Assembly: GCA_963798805.1 (NCBI GenBank)
Contig: CAWCVC010000015.1
Span: 62,001-126,000 of the forward strand
Direction of reading: 5' to 3'
Origin: CAVZCK01 sp963798805
Lineage (GTDB): Bacteria; Pseudomonadota; Alphaproteobacteria; Rhizobiales; Rhodomicrobiaceae
DNA length: 64,000 nt
Part shown: in pieces, positions 42,493-50,852 of the stretch
Layout: every line of letters begins with the position of its first letter
Position numbering within the stretch: the first letter of the stretch is position 1
Translations under genes and position numbers: made by a program
Notes under the pieces: model-generated
What the model was told of the DNA's origin: nothing
Database searches by the model: none
What the model saw: only the letters and a program-made list of their open reading frames with translations

Positions 42493-42713
42493 CGGCAATT
42501 CTCTCGGTTTTCAAAGCGATTGCCGCCGCGGCCGGTTTTCTGACCAGCCTGCTCGCCTTCCTGAAGGAGCGCGAGCAGATCCAGGCTGGCGAAGACCGGG
42601 CCACGGCTCAATCCCTCAAGGAGCAAGACGATCGTGTCCAGAATGCACGTGCTGCTCGTCGTGCCGTTGATGCTGGCCGGCTGCCAGACAACGACCCCTA
42701 CCGCCGTGATTGA
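42489..42713 (+). CDS. Inner-membrane spanin-like protein (Rz-like), 74 aa
   Basis: The product starts MTAILSVFKAIAAAAGFLTS, a membrane anchor, then LLAFLKEREQIQAGEDRATA and a charged coiled-coil-like helix, ending NDPYRRD. A signal anchor plus periplasmic helix is the i-spanin plan. It overlaps the holin by ATGA and its last 80 nt overlap the lipoprotein gene in another frame. Function is inferred from layout. Confidence 0.6.
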   Translation: MTAILSVFKAIAAAAGFLTSLLAFLKEREQIQAGEDRATAQSLKEQDDRVQNARAARRAVDAGRLPDNDPYRRD

Positions 42714-42828
42714 TACGAGCTGCCTGGCTATGGAGCCGATTACCTATTCCCGGCGCGACACGGCGGAAACGGTGACTCAGATCCGGCAGCATAATGCTGC
42801 GTTCAAAGCGCTCTGTGGAAGCAAGTAA
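42634..42828 (+). CDS. Outer-membrane spanin-like lipoprotein (Rz1-like), 64 aa
   Basis: The product starts at GTG 42634 (MSRMHVLLVVPLMLAGCQTT), a lipoprotein signal with lipobox LMLAGC, then CLAMEPITYSRRDTAETVTQ and IRQHNAAFKALCG. The core PI.(Y/W)S..DT..TV.QI..HNA...ALC is a recurring phage lysis lipoprotein pattern as I remember it. It is embedded in a different frame at the end of the i-spanin-like gene, as for Rz/Rz1. Confidence 0.7.
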   Translation: MSRMHVLLVVPLMLAGCQTTTPTAVIDTSCLAMEPITYSRRDTAETVTQIRQHNAAFKALCGSK

Positions 42829-42965
42829 TACGAAAAACTACTTAGTCGATGGAAACTCGAAATATCCCGCAAACATTCAATGGCGAACACGGATTGAAAG
42901 CAGATTATTAATATTTGTCGTCTATTTTTATGAAAAACAATTCTAGCTTTGTATTGCGCACCGCC

Positions 42966-43367
42966 ATGATGACATCCCTCACTCTCGACGATCTCGACCT
43001 TTGCGCTAATACGATTGCCCGCCTCGGTGGCGACCAGCCTCGCGGCATCTGGGCCTCGCTCGCCTGGGTCGTCCGCAATCGCATCGAATCCTCAGTCTCC
43101 TCCTATAAAGCAGTGCCTAATATCGGGCGCGCATGCGCGGGCGTGTTGACGGAAGCCCTGGAAACACGCAACTCGCAATGCCCCGGCGCGACGCTTTCCG
43201 ACGCAGACTGGTGCCGTCTGCGCGCGGTCAATCATCTTGTCTGGGCGGGCGATCTCGCCGACCAAACCGGCGGGGCGATCGCTTGCCATCGTCACGACAA
43301 GAGCCCGAGATGGGCAAGAGGGCGTACACCCACGGCGTTGCTCGGACCCTTCTTATTTTTCCGCTAA
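42966..43367 (+). CDS. SleB-like cell wall hydrolase
   Basis: The roughly 133-residue product has IWASLAWVVRNRIESSVSSY and ends DQTGGAIACHRHDKSPRWAR then TPTALLGPFLFFR, mirroring the Hydrolase_2 family (VAWVVLNRV, GATHYHA, IG...FYR). RcGTA-associated loci carry related hydrolases, so it may belong to the GTA set. The start is uncertain: ATG 42966 and 42930 are in frame and neither has a clear ribosome site. No signal peptide is seen. Upstream DNA (42829-42965) is AT-rich. Confidence 0.65.
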   Translation: MMTSLTLDDLDLCANTIARLGGDQPRGIWASLAWVVRNRIESSVSSYKAVPNIGRACAGVLTEALETRNSQCPGATLSDADWCRLRAVNHLVWAGDLADQTGGAIACHRHDKSPRWARGRTPTALLGPFLFFR

Positions 43368-43486
43368 GCGCGTCTTTTTTGCTAAGGGATCTGGCCGTTC
43401 GACCGCTGAAATGGCAGATTATAGAACATTCATGACGCATTCACTCTGTCTCTGCATTGTTGCCAGACGAAAGAGAATGCAACTCA

Positions 43487-43774
43487 ATGACGAGATTGGC
43501 ACAAATTTTCATATGGGCCGCCGCCGCCGCGATCTTGGGACCTTCGACCGAGGTCGCTGCGCAGGCAACTTGCGCCCCAAACTGGACAGCCAATCAGTAT
43601 AAGTCCTTCAGCGACGTTCAGAGCGAGATCAGGAAGCAATTCGGCGACGTCCGGATCTTGCGCGTTTCTCTATGCGGAGAGGGCGGCAACGCCTATTTTC
43701 AGATTATCATCATCTCGGGGCAGGGCGAGGTTCAACGCGTCAAGATCGCCGCTTCGGCGGCTGCCCCCGGATAG
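43487..43774 (+). CDS. Small periplasmic protein, FeuN-like
   Basis: The 95-residue product has a signal peptide (MTRLAQIFIWAAAAAILGPS, cleavage near EVAAQA), then a small PepSY-like domain with SFSDVQSEIRKQFGDVRILR and CGEGGNAYFQIIIISGQGEV. It lies 84 nt before a FeuP-like regulator. In Sinorhizobium the small periplasmic FeuN sits before feuPQ and restrains FeuQ; the same role here is inferred from position and size. Confidence 0.65.
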   Translation: MTRLAQIFIWAAAAAILGPSTEVAAQATCAPNWTANQYKSFSDVQSEIRKQFGDVRILRVSLCGEGGNAYFQIIIISGQGEVQRVKIAASAAAPG

Positions 43775-43858
43775 GTGGCGAAAAAGAGTGCATTGAAAGG
43801 CGGCCAGCGTTGTTGCAAAGGGTATAGCCCCGCGATCACGAACTCAGAGGCGACGTAA

Positions 43859-44530
43859 ATGAGGCTACTGGTAGTCGAGGACGATCGGGATCTGAACCGG
43901 CAGCTGGTTTCAGTGCTGAGCCAGGCCGGCTATGCGGTGGATGCCGCCTTCGACGGAGAGGAAGGGCATTTCCTCGGCGACACCGAACCTTATGACGCCA
44001 TCATTCTCGACCTCGGCTTGCCGAAGCTCGACGGCCTCAGTGTCCTCGAAAACTGGCGGCGTGACAACCGCAGCACGCCGGTCATCATCCTGACCGCCCG
44101 GGACCGCTGGAGTGACAAGGTCGCCGGCATCGATGCCGGCGCCGACGATTACGTCGCCAAGCCGTTTCACGTCGAGGAGGTGCTTGCGCGCGTCCGTGCG
44201 CTTCTGCGGCGCAGCGCGGGCCACGCCAAGAACGAGATTGAATGCGGCCCGCTGCGGCTGGACACCAAAATGGCCCGTGTGACTTTCGACGGAGTGCCGG
44301 TCAAGCTGACATCGCTCGAATACCGGCTGCTCGCCTATCTGATGCATCATCAAGGACGGGTGGTGCCGCGTCTCGAACTCGTCGAGCATTTGTACGAGCA
44401 GGATTTCGACCGCGACTCGAACACGATCGAGGTTTTCATCGGCCGTCTGAGAAAAAAGATTTCAGCCGACATCATCCTGACGGTTCGCGGCCTCGGCTAT
44501 CGCCTGAACGCACCCGAAAATGAAGCATAA
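43859..44530 (+). CDS. feuP: Response regulator, OmpR family (FeuP/PhoP-like)
   Basis: The 223-residue regulator has a receiver domain with phospho-acceptor Asp51 in DAIILDLGLPKLDG, acidic pair EDD at 7-9 and Lys in DDYVAKPFHVEE, then an OmpR winged helix (KLTSLEYRLLAYLMHHQGRV, SNTIEVFIGRLRKKI). Length and sequence resemble FeuP, which controls cyclic glucan export genes in rhizobia. It overlaps the kinase gene by 11 nt. Confidence 0.85.
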   Translation: MRLLVVEDDRDLNRQLVSVLSQAGYAVDAAFDGEEGHFLGDTEPYDAIILDLGLPKLDGLSVLENWRRDNRSTPVIILTARDRWSDKVAGIDAGADDYVAKPFHVEEVLARVRALLRRSAGHAKNEIECGPLRLDTKMARVTFDGVPVKLTSLEYRLLAYLMHHQGRVVPRLELVEHLYEQDFDRDSNTIEVFIGRLRKKISADIILTVRGLGYRLNAPENEA

Positions 44531-45899
44531 CTCGCTTTCACGGCGGCTTTTTCTTTCTTCGGCTCTGTGGACGCTTCTCGTTCTACCCTTTGCCGCGGCG
44601 GTCCTGATCTCGCTCTATCGGGACGCCGTCGAGCGCAGTTTCGATGCGCGGCTCAATCAATATCTCGAATATCTGATCGCCATCACTTCGCCCGACCAGG
44701 GCATCGACATCATGGAGCCGGGCAATCTGGGCGAGCCGCTGTTCAGCCTGCCCTCCTCCGGCTGGTATTGGGAAATCCGCTCGCTCAGCGGACCTCCAAT
44801 CACCTACAAATCGATCTCCCTCGCATCCGAAGCGCTGAAGCTACCCAGCCAGGCAGGCGTAACACCCGACGCGACGGAGATCCGCAAGGCCTATATGTCT
44901 GGCCCGGACAATCAATCCCTTCGCGTCCTGGAGCGCGAGATCACGATCACCCAGAAGGACCAGCAACGCCGCTATACCTATGCGGTGGCTGGCGATGCAT
45001 CCGAAATTGAGGATGAAGTCGACGCCTTCGGCACCATGCTGGCGATCGCGTTCTGCATTTTGGGAGCCGGGCTGCTGATTGCGACCTTCTTTCAGGTCAA
45101 ATTCGGCCTGCGTCCGCTGCACGACATTGGAGAAAAGCTGTCGGCGATCCGTTCGGGCAAAGCGTCGAAGCTCGAAGGCAGCCTTCCGGAGGAGATCCAG
45201 CCGCTCCAGGACGAGCTCAACGCGCTCATCCAGTCGAACCAGGCGATCATCGAACGGGCGCGTACGCATGTTGGCAATCTGGCCCATGCGCTGAAGACAC
45301 CGCTCAGCGTCATCACCAACGAGGCGCGCGAGCGCAATGACGAATTTTCCAAGAAGGTTGCGGATCAGGCCGAGTTGATGCGCGAGCACATTACGCACCA
45401 CCTTGGCCGGGCGCAGATCGCGGCTCGCGTCAGCATCGTCGGCGGCGTGACCGATGTTGGCGAGACCCTGAATTCCCTAACGAATGCGCTTTCACGCATT
45501 TATTCGGAGCGCAATCTGCAGTTTGTCGTCGATTGTCCCTCCGACGCGAAATTCCGGGGAGAAAAGCAGGACCTTCAGGAGATGGTCGGGAATCTCCTCG
45601 ATAACGCCTGCAAATGGGCCAACTCCGCGGTGAACATCTCGGTCGAAACGGAGAAGGGCCTGAAAGCCGCTGCAGCCAAACAATTGATCGTGCTGGTCGA
45701 TGACGACGGGCCCGGCTTGCCGGCGACGGAGCTCGAGACGGTGATCCAGCGTGGAAAACGGCTAGACGAGTCGAAACCCGGCTCAGGCCTCGGCCTTTCC
45801 ATCGTTGCCGATCTTTCCGAAATGTATTATGGCAATTTCGTGCTTCAGCGGGCGCCGACGGGAGGAGTGCGCGCGAGGCTGACGCTGCCCGCGGCGTGA
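44520..45899 (+). CDS. feuQ: Sensor histidine kinase (FeuQ-like)
   Basis: The 459-residue kinase has an N-terminal helix (residues about 9-30), a periplasmic sensor domain, a second helix (about 164-184), and a HisKA domain with the phosphorylated His256 in VGNLAHALKTPLSVI. The ATPase domain has N-box GNLLDNACKWA, DDDGPGLPATE and GSGLGLSIVADL. It overlaps the regulator gene, so the pair is translated together. Confidence 0.85.
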   Translation: MKHNSLSRRLFLSSALWTLLVLPFAAAVLISLYRDAVERSFDARLNQYLEYLIAITSPDQGIDIMEPGNLGEPLFSLPSSGWYWEIRSLSGPPITYKSISLASEALKLPSQAGVTPDATEIRKAYMSGPDNQSLRVLEREITITQKDQQRRYTYAVAGDASEIEDEVDAFGTMLAIAFCILGAGLLIATFFQVKFGLRPLHDIGEKLSAIRSGKASKLEGSLPEEIQPLQDELNALIQSNQAIIERARTHVGNLAHALKTPLSVITNEARERNDEFSKKVADQAELMREHITHHLGRAQIAARVSIVGGVTDVGETLNSLTNALSRIYSERNLQFVVDCPSDAKFRGEKQDLQEMVGNLLDNACKWANSAVNISVETEKGLKAAAAKQLIVLVDDDGPGLPATELETVIQRGKRLDESKPGSGLGLSIVADLSEMYYGNFVLQRAPTGGVRARLTLPAA

Positions 45900-46009
45900 T
45901 TGGTCGCAAAATTGCCAGATTGCGGGGTTTTACGTCGATACACTGAGCGTTCGAATGTTCCGGGGACCGGTCCGCCGGTTGGCACTCTTTCGCTTAACGG
46001 GGAAAAATC

Positions 46010-46468
46010 ATGAAGCTCATGAAATGGATTGCGGCATCAGCCCTGCTGCTGCCGCTTTGGGCCTGCGGACCTGCCGGCAGCCATGAAGAGGGTGGGACCG
46101 TTGTCGGCGCCGTCGCCGGCGGGTTGATCGGCAACCAGTTCGGCCACGGCGCGGGACGCGCTTTGGCAACTGCCACCGGCGTTGTCGTCGGCGGCCTCAT
46201 CGGCAACCGCATCGGGCGCGACATGGATGAAGCCGACCGCCGCTATGCGATGGAAGCGGAATACCGCTCGCTCGAAGAAGACGACGAACGCGAATGGCGT
46301 AACGAAAAGTCGGGACACCACGGCTATATCAAACCGCGCCGCTCGTACAGAAGTGCCGGTCTCGTCTGCCGCGAATATGAACAGACGATCTATGTCGATG
46401 ATCGGCCCGAGACCATGGTCGGACGCGCTTGCAAGCAACCCGACGGGACCTGGAAGAGCGTCGGCTGA
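46010..46468 (+). CDS. Glycine-zipper outer-membrane lipoprotein (17 kDa surface antigen-like)
   Basis: The 152-residue product has a lipoprotein signal with lipobox near LLPLWAC, then two glycine-zipper helices: GGTVVGAVAGGLIGNQFGHG and GRALATATGVVVGGLIGNRI. The C-terminal part (AGLVCREYEQTIYVDDRPET, GRACKQPDGTWKSVG) is the conserved two-cysteine domain of the rickettsial 17 kDa antigen family. Likely periplasm-facing in the outer membrane. Confidence 0.88.
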   Translation: MKLMKWIAASALLLPLWACGPAGSHEEGGTVVGAVAGGLIGNQFGHGAGRALATATGVVVGGLIGNRIGRDMDEADRRYAMEAEYRSLEEDDEREWRNEKSGHHGYIKPRRSYRSAGLVCREYEQTIYVDDRPETMVGRACKQPDGTWKSVG

Positions 46469-46515
46469 TGCCTGACGCACGGACCTGCGTTCTTTAACGA
46501 TCTGATGGTATTCTT

Positions 46516-46547
46516 GCTCGCCCTCCGGGGCGGGCATTTTCTTTTTT
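46516..46547 (+). terminator. Rho-independent terminator
   Basis: GCTCGCCC and GGGCGGGC form an 8-bp stem with one G-T pair and a TCCG loop, followed by ATTTTCTTTTTT. It lies 47 nt past the lipoprotein stop and separates it from the ccm operon. Confidence 0.75.
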
Positions 46548-46630
46548 GTCGCGCTTACGCGATTTGCCTTGATTAGACCGGAGTAAGTCTTGATATCAAA
46601 CGTTGTCTCTACAAATCGGATCGAGCATCG

Positions 46631-47692
46631 ATGCTCCTGTGGGTTGTTTTCGCCTTATTGACGGTGATCACGGCGGTCATCGTCGTAAGCCCCTATTGGC
46701 GTGGGCGCAGCGGCCGGTCGGCGCAGGCTCAGGATTTGGCGGTCTATAAGCAGCAGCTTGCAGAGATCGAGGACGAATCCGCGCGCGGTCTGCTCGGCGA
46801 AGCCGAGGCGCAGGCGGCACGCATCGAAGTATCGAGGAGAATCCTTGCTGCATCCGAAAACCAGGAACCTGTCGCAGCTGTGCGCGTTCGGTCATTGGTG
46901 CCTTATTTGATTGCCGGCCTTATTTCCACACTCGCAGTCAGCACCTACCTCGTTTACGGATCACCGAACCTGCCTGACGAACCCCTGACGGCCCGACTTG
47001 CCGCCCCGGGCGGTCAGTCGGTCGAGGCGCTCGTGGCGCGCGTCGAGCAGCGGCTGCGCACCCACCCGGAAGACGGCGAAGGCTGGCGCGTCATCTCGCA
47101 TGTGTATCTAAGCCTCGGCCGCTATGGCGATGCCGTGCGTGCCTACAGGAAGACCATCGAGCTTCTGGGCTCGACAAACGAGCGCCTCGGAGATCTTGCC
47201 GAAGCGCTGACCCTAGCTAACAACGGCACAGTGCCGGATGAGGCGCAAAAAGACTTCGAGAAGGTCCTGGCCGCAGAGCCGGACGACAAGCGCGCTCAGT
47301 TCTGGCTGGCGATGGCGACGGAACAGAGCGGAAAGCTGAAGGAGGCTGCAGATCGTTACCGCAGACTGCTTGAGCGGCAATTGCCCGATGATGTACAAAA
47401 CGTCGTCAGGCAGCGATTGGCCGCGGTTGACGCTCAGCTCTCGGGAAAGCAGCCCTCCCAGGCCGGCCAGGCGGAGATGATCAACCAGATGGTGTCCGGC
47501 CTCGCTGAAAGGCTGAAGGCCGACGGTTCCGACCTCGAAGGCTGGCTGAAGCTGATGAGGGCTTATACGGTTCTCGGCAGGCGCGACGACGCACTCAGTG
47601 CGCTGAAACAGGCGAAAAACCATTTCACCGGCAATCAAGAGGCGCTCGGGCGCATCGAAGAGATGGCGAAGTCGCTAGGCCTCAACTCTTAA
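46631..47692 (+). CDS. ccmI: Cytochrome c maturation protein CcmI (CycH)
   Basis: CcmI binds apocytochrome c and presents it to the heme ligation complex. The 353-residue protein has two membrane helices (residues about 3-19 and 88-108), a cytoplasmic loop with VYKQQLAEIEDESARGLLGE typical of CcmI, and a periplasmic TPR domain (GWRVISHVYLSLGRYGDAVR; GWLKLMRAYTVLGRRDDALS). It is first in the ccmI-E-F-H set known as cycHJKL in rhizobia. Confidence 0.93.
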   Translation: MLLWVVFALLTVITAVIVVSPYWRGRSGRSAQAQDLAVYKQQLAEIEDESARGLLGEAEAQAARIEVSRRILAASENQEPVAAVRVRSLVPYLIAGLISTLAVSTYLVYGSPNLPDEPLTARLAAPGGQSVEALVARVEQRLRTHPEDGEGWRVISHVYLSLGRYGDAVRAYRKTIELLGSTNERLGDLAEALTLANNGTVPDEAQKDFEKVLAAEPDDKRAQFWLAMATEQSGKLKEAADRYRRLLERQLPDDVQNVVRQRLAAVDAQLSGKQPSQAGQAEMINQMVSGLAERLKADGSDLEGWLKLMRAYTVLGRRDDALSALKQAKNHFTGNQEALGRIEEMAKSLGLNS

Positions 47693-47722
47693 CCTCCTGC
47701 TTAGGAAAGGGCCCGAACCGCG

Positions 47723-48193
47723 ATGACACGGAAGCAACGAAGATCCATTTTTATCGCCGGCGGTCTCGCCGTTCTGAGCATCGCAGTATTCCTGACGCTT
47801 TCGGCGCTGCGCAATTCCATCGTGTTCTTCTATAGCCCGAGCGAAGTCGCCCAGCAGAGGATACAGCCCGGCCACCGCTTCCGGCTCGGCGGCCTGGTCG
47901 CCACCGGTAGCGTCAAGCATTTGTCAGGCAAGGACGTCGAATTCGAGATCAGCGACGGCAATCGCGGCATCGAGGTCAGCTATACCGGACTGCTTCCGGA
48001 TCTCTTCAGAGAGGGACAGGGCATCGTCGCCGAAGGCAAGCTCGACGCGAGCGGACATTTCGTTGCGGATACCGTGCTCGCCAAGCACGATGAGAAATAC
48101 ATGCCGCGTGAGGTCGCCGACGCGCTGAAGAAGCAGGGCCGCTGGCGCGAGCACGAGGCGAAGGCGGAAGCACCCGCCAGCCGGACGCAGTAG
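47723..48193 (+). CDS. ccmE: Heme chaperone CcmE (CycJ)
   Basis: The 156-residue chaperone has a signal anchor (SIFIAGGLAVLSIAVFLTLS), an OB-fold core (GHRFRLGGLVATGSVKHL), and the heme-attachment histidine in VLAKHDEKYMPREVADAL. It carries heme covalently to CcmF. Located 30 nt after ccmI. Confidence 0.96.
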   Translation: MTRKQRRSIFIAGGLAVLSIAVFLTLSALRNSIVFFYSPSEVAQQRIQPGHRFRLGGLVATGSVKHLSGKDVEFEISDGNRGIEVSYTGLLPDLFREGQGIVAEGKLDASGHFVADTVLAKHDEKYMPREVADALKKQGRWREHEAKAEAPASRTQ

Positions 48194-48216
48194 GAACGCA
48201 GTAGAGGACCCCGATC

Positions 48217-50217
48217 ATGAGCGTCGAAGTCGGACATTTCGCCCTTATCCTGGCCTTTACGGTGGCTTGTCTGCAGGTCGGGGCGGTCCTATGGAGCGTT
48301 TGGACGCGCGATGAGTCGCCGCGTAGCATTGTTGCTCCCGCCGCGCTCGCTCAGTTCGGTCTTTTGCTGCTCGCCTTCCTGGTGCTCGTCAGGGCCTATG
48401 TGCTGTCCGACTTTTCCGTTGCGACTGTGTGGGAGAATTCTCATTCGGCCAAGCCGCTGCTCTATAAGATCTCGGGTACTTGGGGCAATCACGAAGGCTC
48501 GATGCTGCTCTGGGTTCTGATCCTGGCTTTGTTTGGAGCAGCGGTGGCGGCCTTCGGGACCAATCTGCCGCCGCGTCTGAAGTCGAACGTCCTCGCCGTT
48601 CAGGCGACCATCGGCGTGGCCTTCCTCGCCTTTATCATCACCACCTCCAACCCCTTTGCGAGACTGTCGCCCGCGCCGTTCGAAGGGCAGGGTATGAACC
48701 CGATCCTCCAGGACCCCGCCCTCGCCTTCCATCCGCCATTTCTCTATACGGGCTATGTCGGATTTTCGATGGCGTTCTCCTTCGCCATCGCCGCTCTGAT
48801 GGAGGGCCATATCGGCGCCGCCTGGGCGCGCTGGGTCCGCCCATGGACGCTCGCCGCTTGGATGTTTCTGACCATCGGCATCGCCATGGGGTCGTGGTGG
48901 GCTTATTACGAACTCGGCTGGGGCGGCTGGTGGTTCTGGGACCCGGTCGAGAATGCGTCCTTCATGCCGTGGCTTGCGGGAACCGCGCTTCTGCACTCCG
49001 CGGTGGTGATGGAGAAGCGGGACGCGCTGAAGGTCTGGACCATCCTGCTGGCGATCGTCACCTTTTCGCTCAGCCTGATGGGAACCTTCCTTGTCCGCTC
49101 CGGAGTGCTGACCTCGGTCCACTCTTTCGCGACCGACCCGGCGCGCGGCATTTTCATTCTCGCCATTATCGGGCTATTCACGAGCGGCGCCTTCACTCTC
49201 TTCGCCTGGCGCGCTCCCCAGCTTCGCCAGGGCGCCCTGTTTACGCCGATCTCGCGCGAAGGCAGTCTCGTCTTCAATAATCTGGTGCTGATGACGGCTT
49301 GCGCGGCCGTTCTCGTCGGCACCCTCTACCCGCTCGCGCTCGAATCATTTACCGGCGACAAGATCTCGGTCGGTCCGCCTTACTTCAACGCAGTTTTCGT
49401 GCCGCTCGCGCTGCTGCTGTTGACAGCCATCCCCTTCGGCCCGTTGCTGCCTTGGAAACGCGGCAGTCTTCGCGAAGCATCGAAACGGCTTTGGCTCCCC
49501 GCGCTTGTCGCCCTCGCGGTCGGGATCGCAACGCTGGCGATGGCGCCTCATGCGTCTGTGCTCGCCGCATACGGCATAGCCTTAGGCGTATGGCTGATTG
49601 GCGGCGCCCTTGCGGAAACCGCGTTCCGCATCAAAGCGTTCGCGGCGCCCTGGCCGGAAGTGATGCGCCGTATGACCAATCTTCCGCGATCCAGCTATGG
49701 CGGGATGCTCGCCCATCTGGGCCTCGGCGTCGTGGTTCTCGGCGTCGTCGCTACCAGCGCATGGCGAGAGGAGCAAATCCTGTCGATGAAGCCTGGCAAT
49801 ACGGTTCACTTCGCCGGATATGACCTCACTTTCGAAAACATCGCCGACCGTCAGGGGCCGAATTATCAAGAAACCTATGGCGACTTCCGCCTGACCAAAG
49901 GCGGCAATCTCCTAGCCGATCTCAGGCCGGCCAAGCGGCAATATGTTGCCCCGCCGACCGGAACGACGGAGGCCGCCATTCACGCAAGCTGGGCAGGCGA
50001 TTTCTACGCCGTCATGGGCGATCCGGTGCCAAATCGGCCGTCGGATGTCGCTGTCCGGCTTTATTTTCATCCGCTCGTCCGATTCATCTGGATTGGTGCA
50101 CTGATCATGTTTTTCGGCGGCGCCATTTCTCTCTCCGACCGTCGGCTTCGAGTTGGCGCGCCGTCCCGGCGTCCCATTGCGCAGGAGCCGACTAAGCCTC
50201 TCGGGCTGGCGTCATGA
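48217..50217 (+). CDS. ccmF: Heme lyase subunit CcmF (CycK)
   Basis: The 666-residue polytopic protein has the tryptophan-rich WWD heme-handling motif ELGWGGWWFWDPVENASFMP and periplasmic histidines (WGNHEGSMLLW, LLHSAVVMEKRD). It joins heme from CcmE to apocytochrome cysteines. Its stop overlaps the ccmH start (ATGA). Length is normal for the family. Confidence 0.97.
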   Translation: MSVEVGHFALILAFTVACLQVGAVLWSVWTRDESPRSIVAPAALAQFGLLLLAFLVLVRAYVLSDFSVATVWENSHSAKPLLYKISGTWGNHEGSMLLWVLILALFGAAVAAFGTNLPPRLKSNVLAVQATIGVAFLAFIITTSNPFARLSPAPFEGQGMNPILQDPALAFHPPFLYTGYVGFSMAFSFAIAALMEGHIGAAWARWVRPWTLAAWMFLTIGIAMGSWWAYYELGWGGWWFWDPVENASFMPWLAGTALLHSAVVMEKRDALKVWTILLAIVTFSLSLMGTFLVRSGVLTSVHSFATDPARGIFILAIIGLFTSGAFTLFAWRAPQLRQGALFTPISREGSLVFNNLVLMTACAAVLVGTLYPLALESFTGDKISVGPPYFNAVFVPLALLLLTAIPFGPLLPWKRGSLREASKRLWLPALVALAVGIATLAMAPHASVLAAYGIALGVWLIGGALAETAFRIKAFAAPWPEVMRRMTNLPRSSYGGMLAHLGLGVVVLGVVATSAWREEQILSMKPGNTVHFAGYDLTFENIADRQGPNYQETYGDFRLTKGGNLLADLRPAKRQYVAPPTGTTEAAIHASWAGDFYAVMGDPVPNRPSDVAVRLYFHPLVRFIWIGALIMFFGGAISLSDRRLRVGAPSRRPIAQEPTKPLGLAS

Positions 50218-50699
50218 GCATTCGCGGCGGGCTCCAGATTTTGGCGATCATTACCAGCATAGGTCTTGGACCGTCGGTCGCCTGGGCCGTGCAGCCCGAC
50301 GAGGTGCTGAAGAATCCTGTGCTGGAGCGCGAGGCACGCCAGATCTCAGAGGGGCTCAGATGTCTGGTGTGCCAGAATCAGTCGATCGACGATTCCGAAG
50401 CACCGCTCGCGCGGGACTTGCGCATCCTTGTCAGAGAACGACTGAAGGCCGGGGATACACCGCGGCAGGTGGTGGACTTCATCGTGGCCCGCTATGGCGA
50501 GTTCGTGCTTCTCAAACCGCCCTTCGATGAAAAAACCTACCTTTTGTGGTTCGCTCCGCTTCTTCTGCTCGGCGCCGGAGCATATCTGGCCTACAGGCTT
50601 TTCCGCCGATCTCACATGATAGGAAACGCCCCGCCGCCTCCGCTCAGCGAGGAGGAAAAAAGGAAGCTGCAAGGCATTCTGAACAAGCCAGCTGGCTAA
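50214..50699 (+). CDS. ccmH: Cytochrome c maturation thiol protein CcmH (CycL)
   Basis: The 161-residue protein has a signal peptide, the redox motif in LRCLVCQNQSIDDSEAPLAR, ILVRERLKAGDTPRQVVDFI, RYGEFVLLKPPF, and a C-terminal membrane helix (LLWFAPLLLLGAGAYLAYRL). It reduces the apocytochrome CXXCH disulfide. It ends the ccm operon. The 153 nt to the next ORF contain no clear terminator. Confidence 0.95.
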   Translation: MSIRGGLQILAIITSIGLGPSVAWAVQPDEVLKNPVLEREARQISEGLRCLVCQNQSIDDSEAPLARDLRILVRERLKAGDTPRQVVDFIVARYGEFVLLKPPFDEKTYLLWFAPLLLLGAGAYLAYRLFRRSHMIGNAPPPPLSEEEKRKLQGILNKPAG

Positions 50700-50852
50700 C
50701 GCCTCAAGGGGCCGGCCTTCCGCAGATTGCGCCATCGCGATTATCTGTACTTCCGGTCGTTAAGGCTAGCCGATCTGAATCTGTGCTGTAAAACGTCTTT
50801 CACCCATCCTAATTTGGGAGTATTTTGATCGCTGGCTTCCTGTAGAAAATAA

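Noticed and set aside
22099..43367. Integrated temperate prophage
   Set aside because: No integrase, repressor, replication gene or attachment repeat was seen, and gene order and tape-measure length match RcGTA. A defective prophage cannot be fully excluded.
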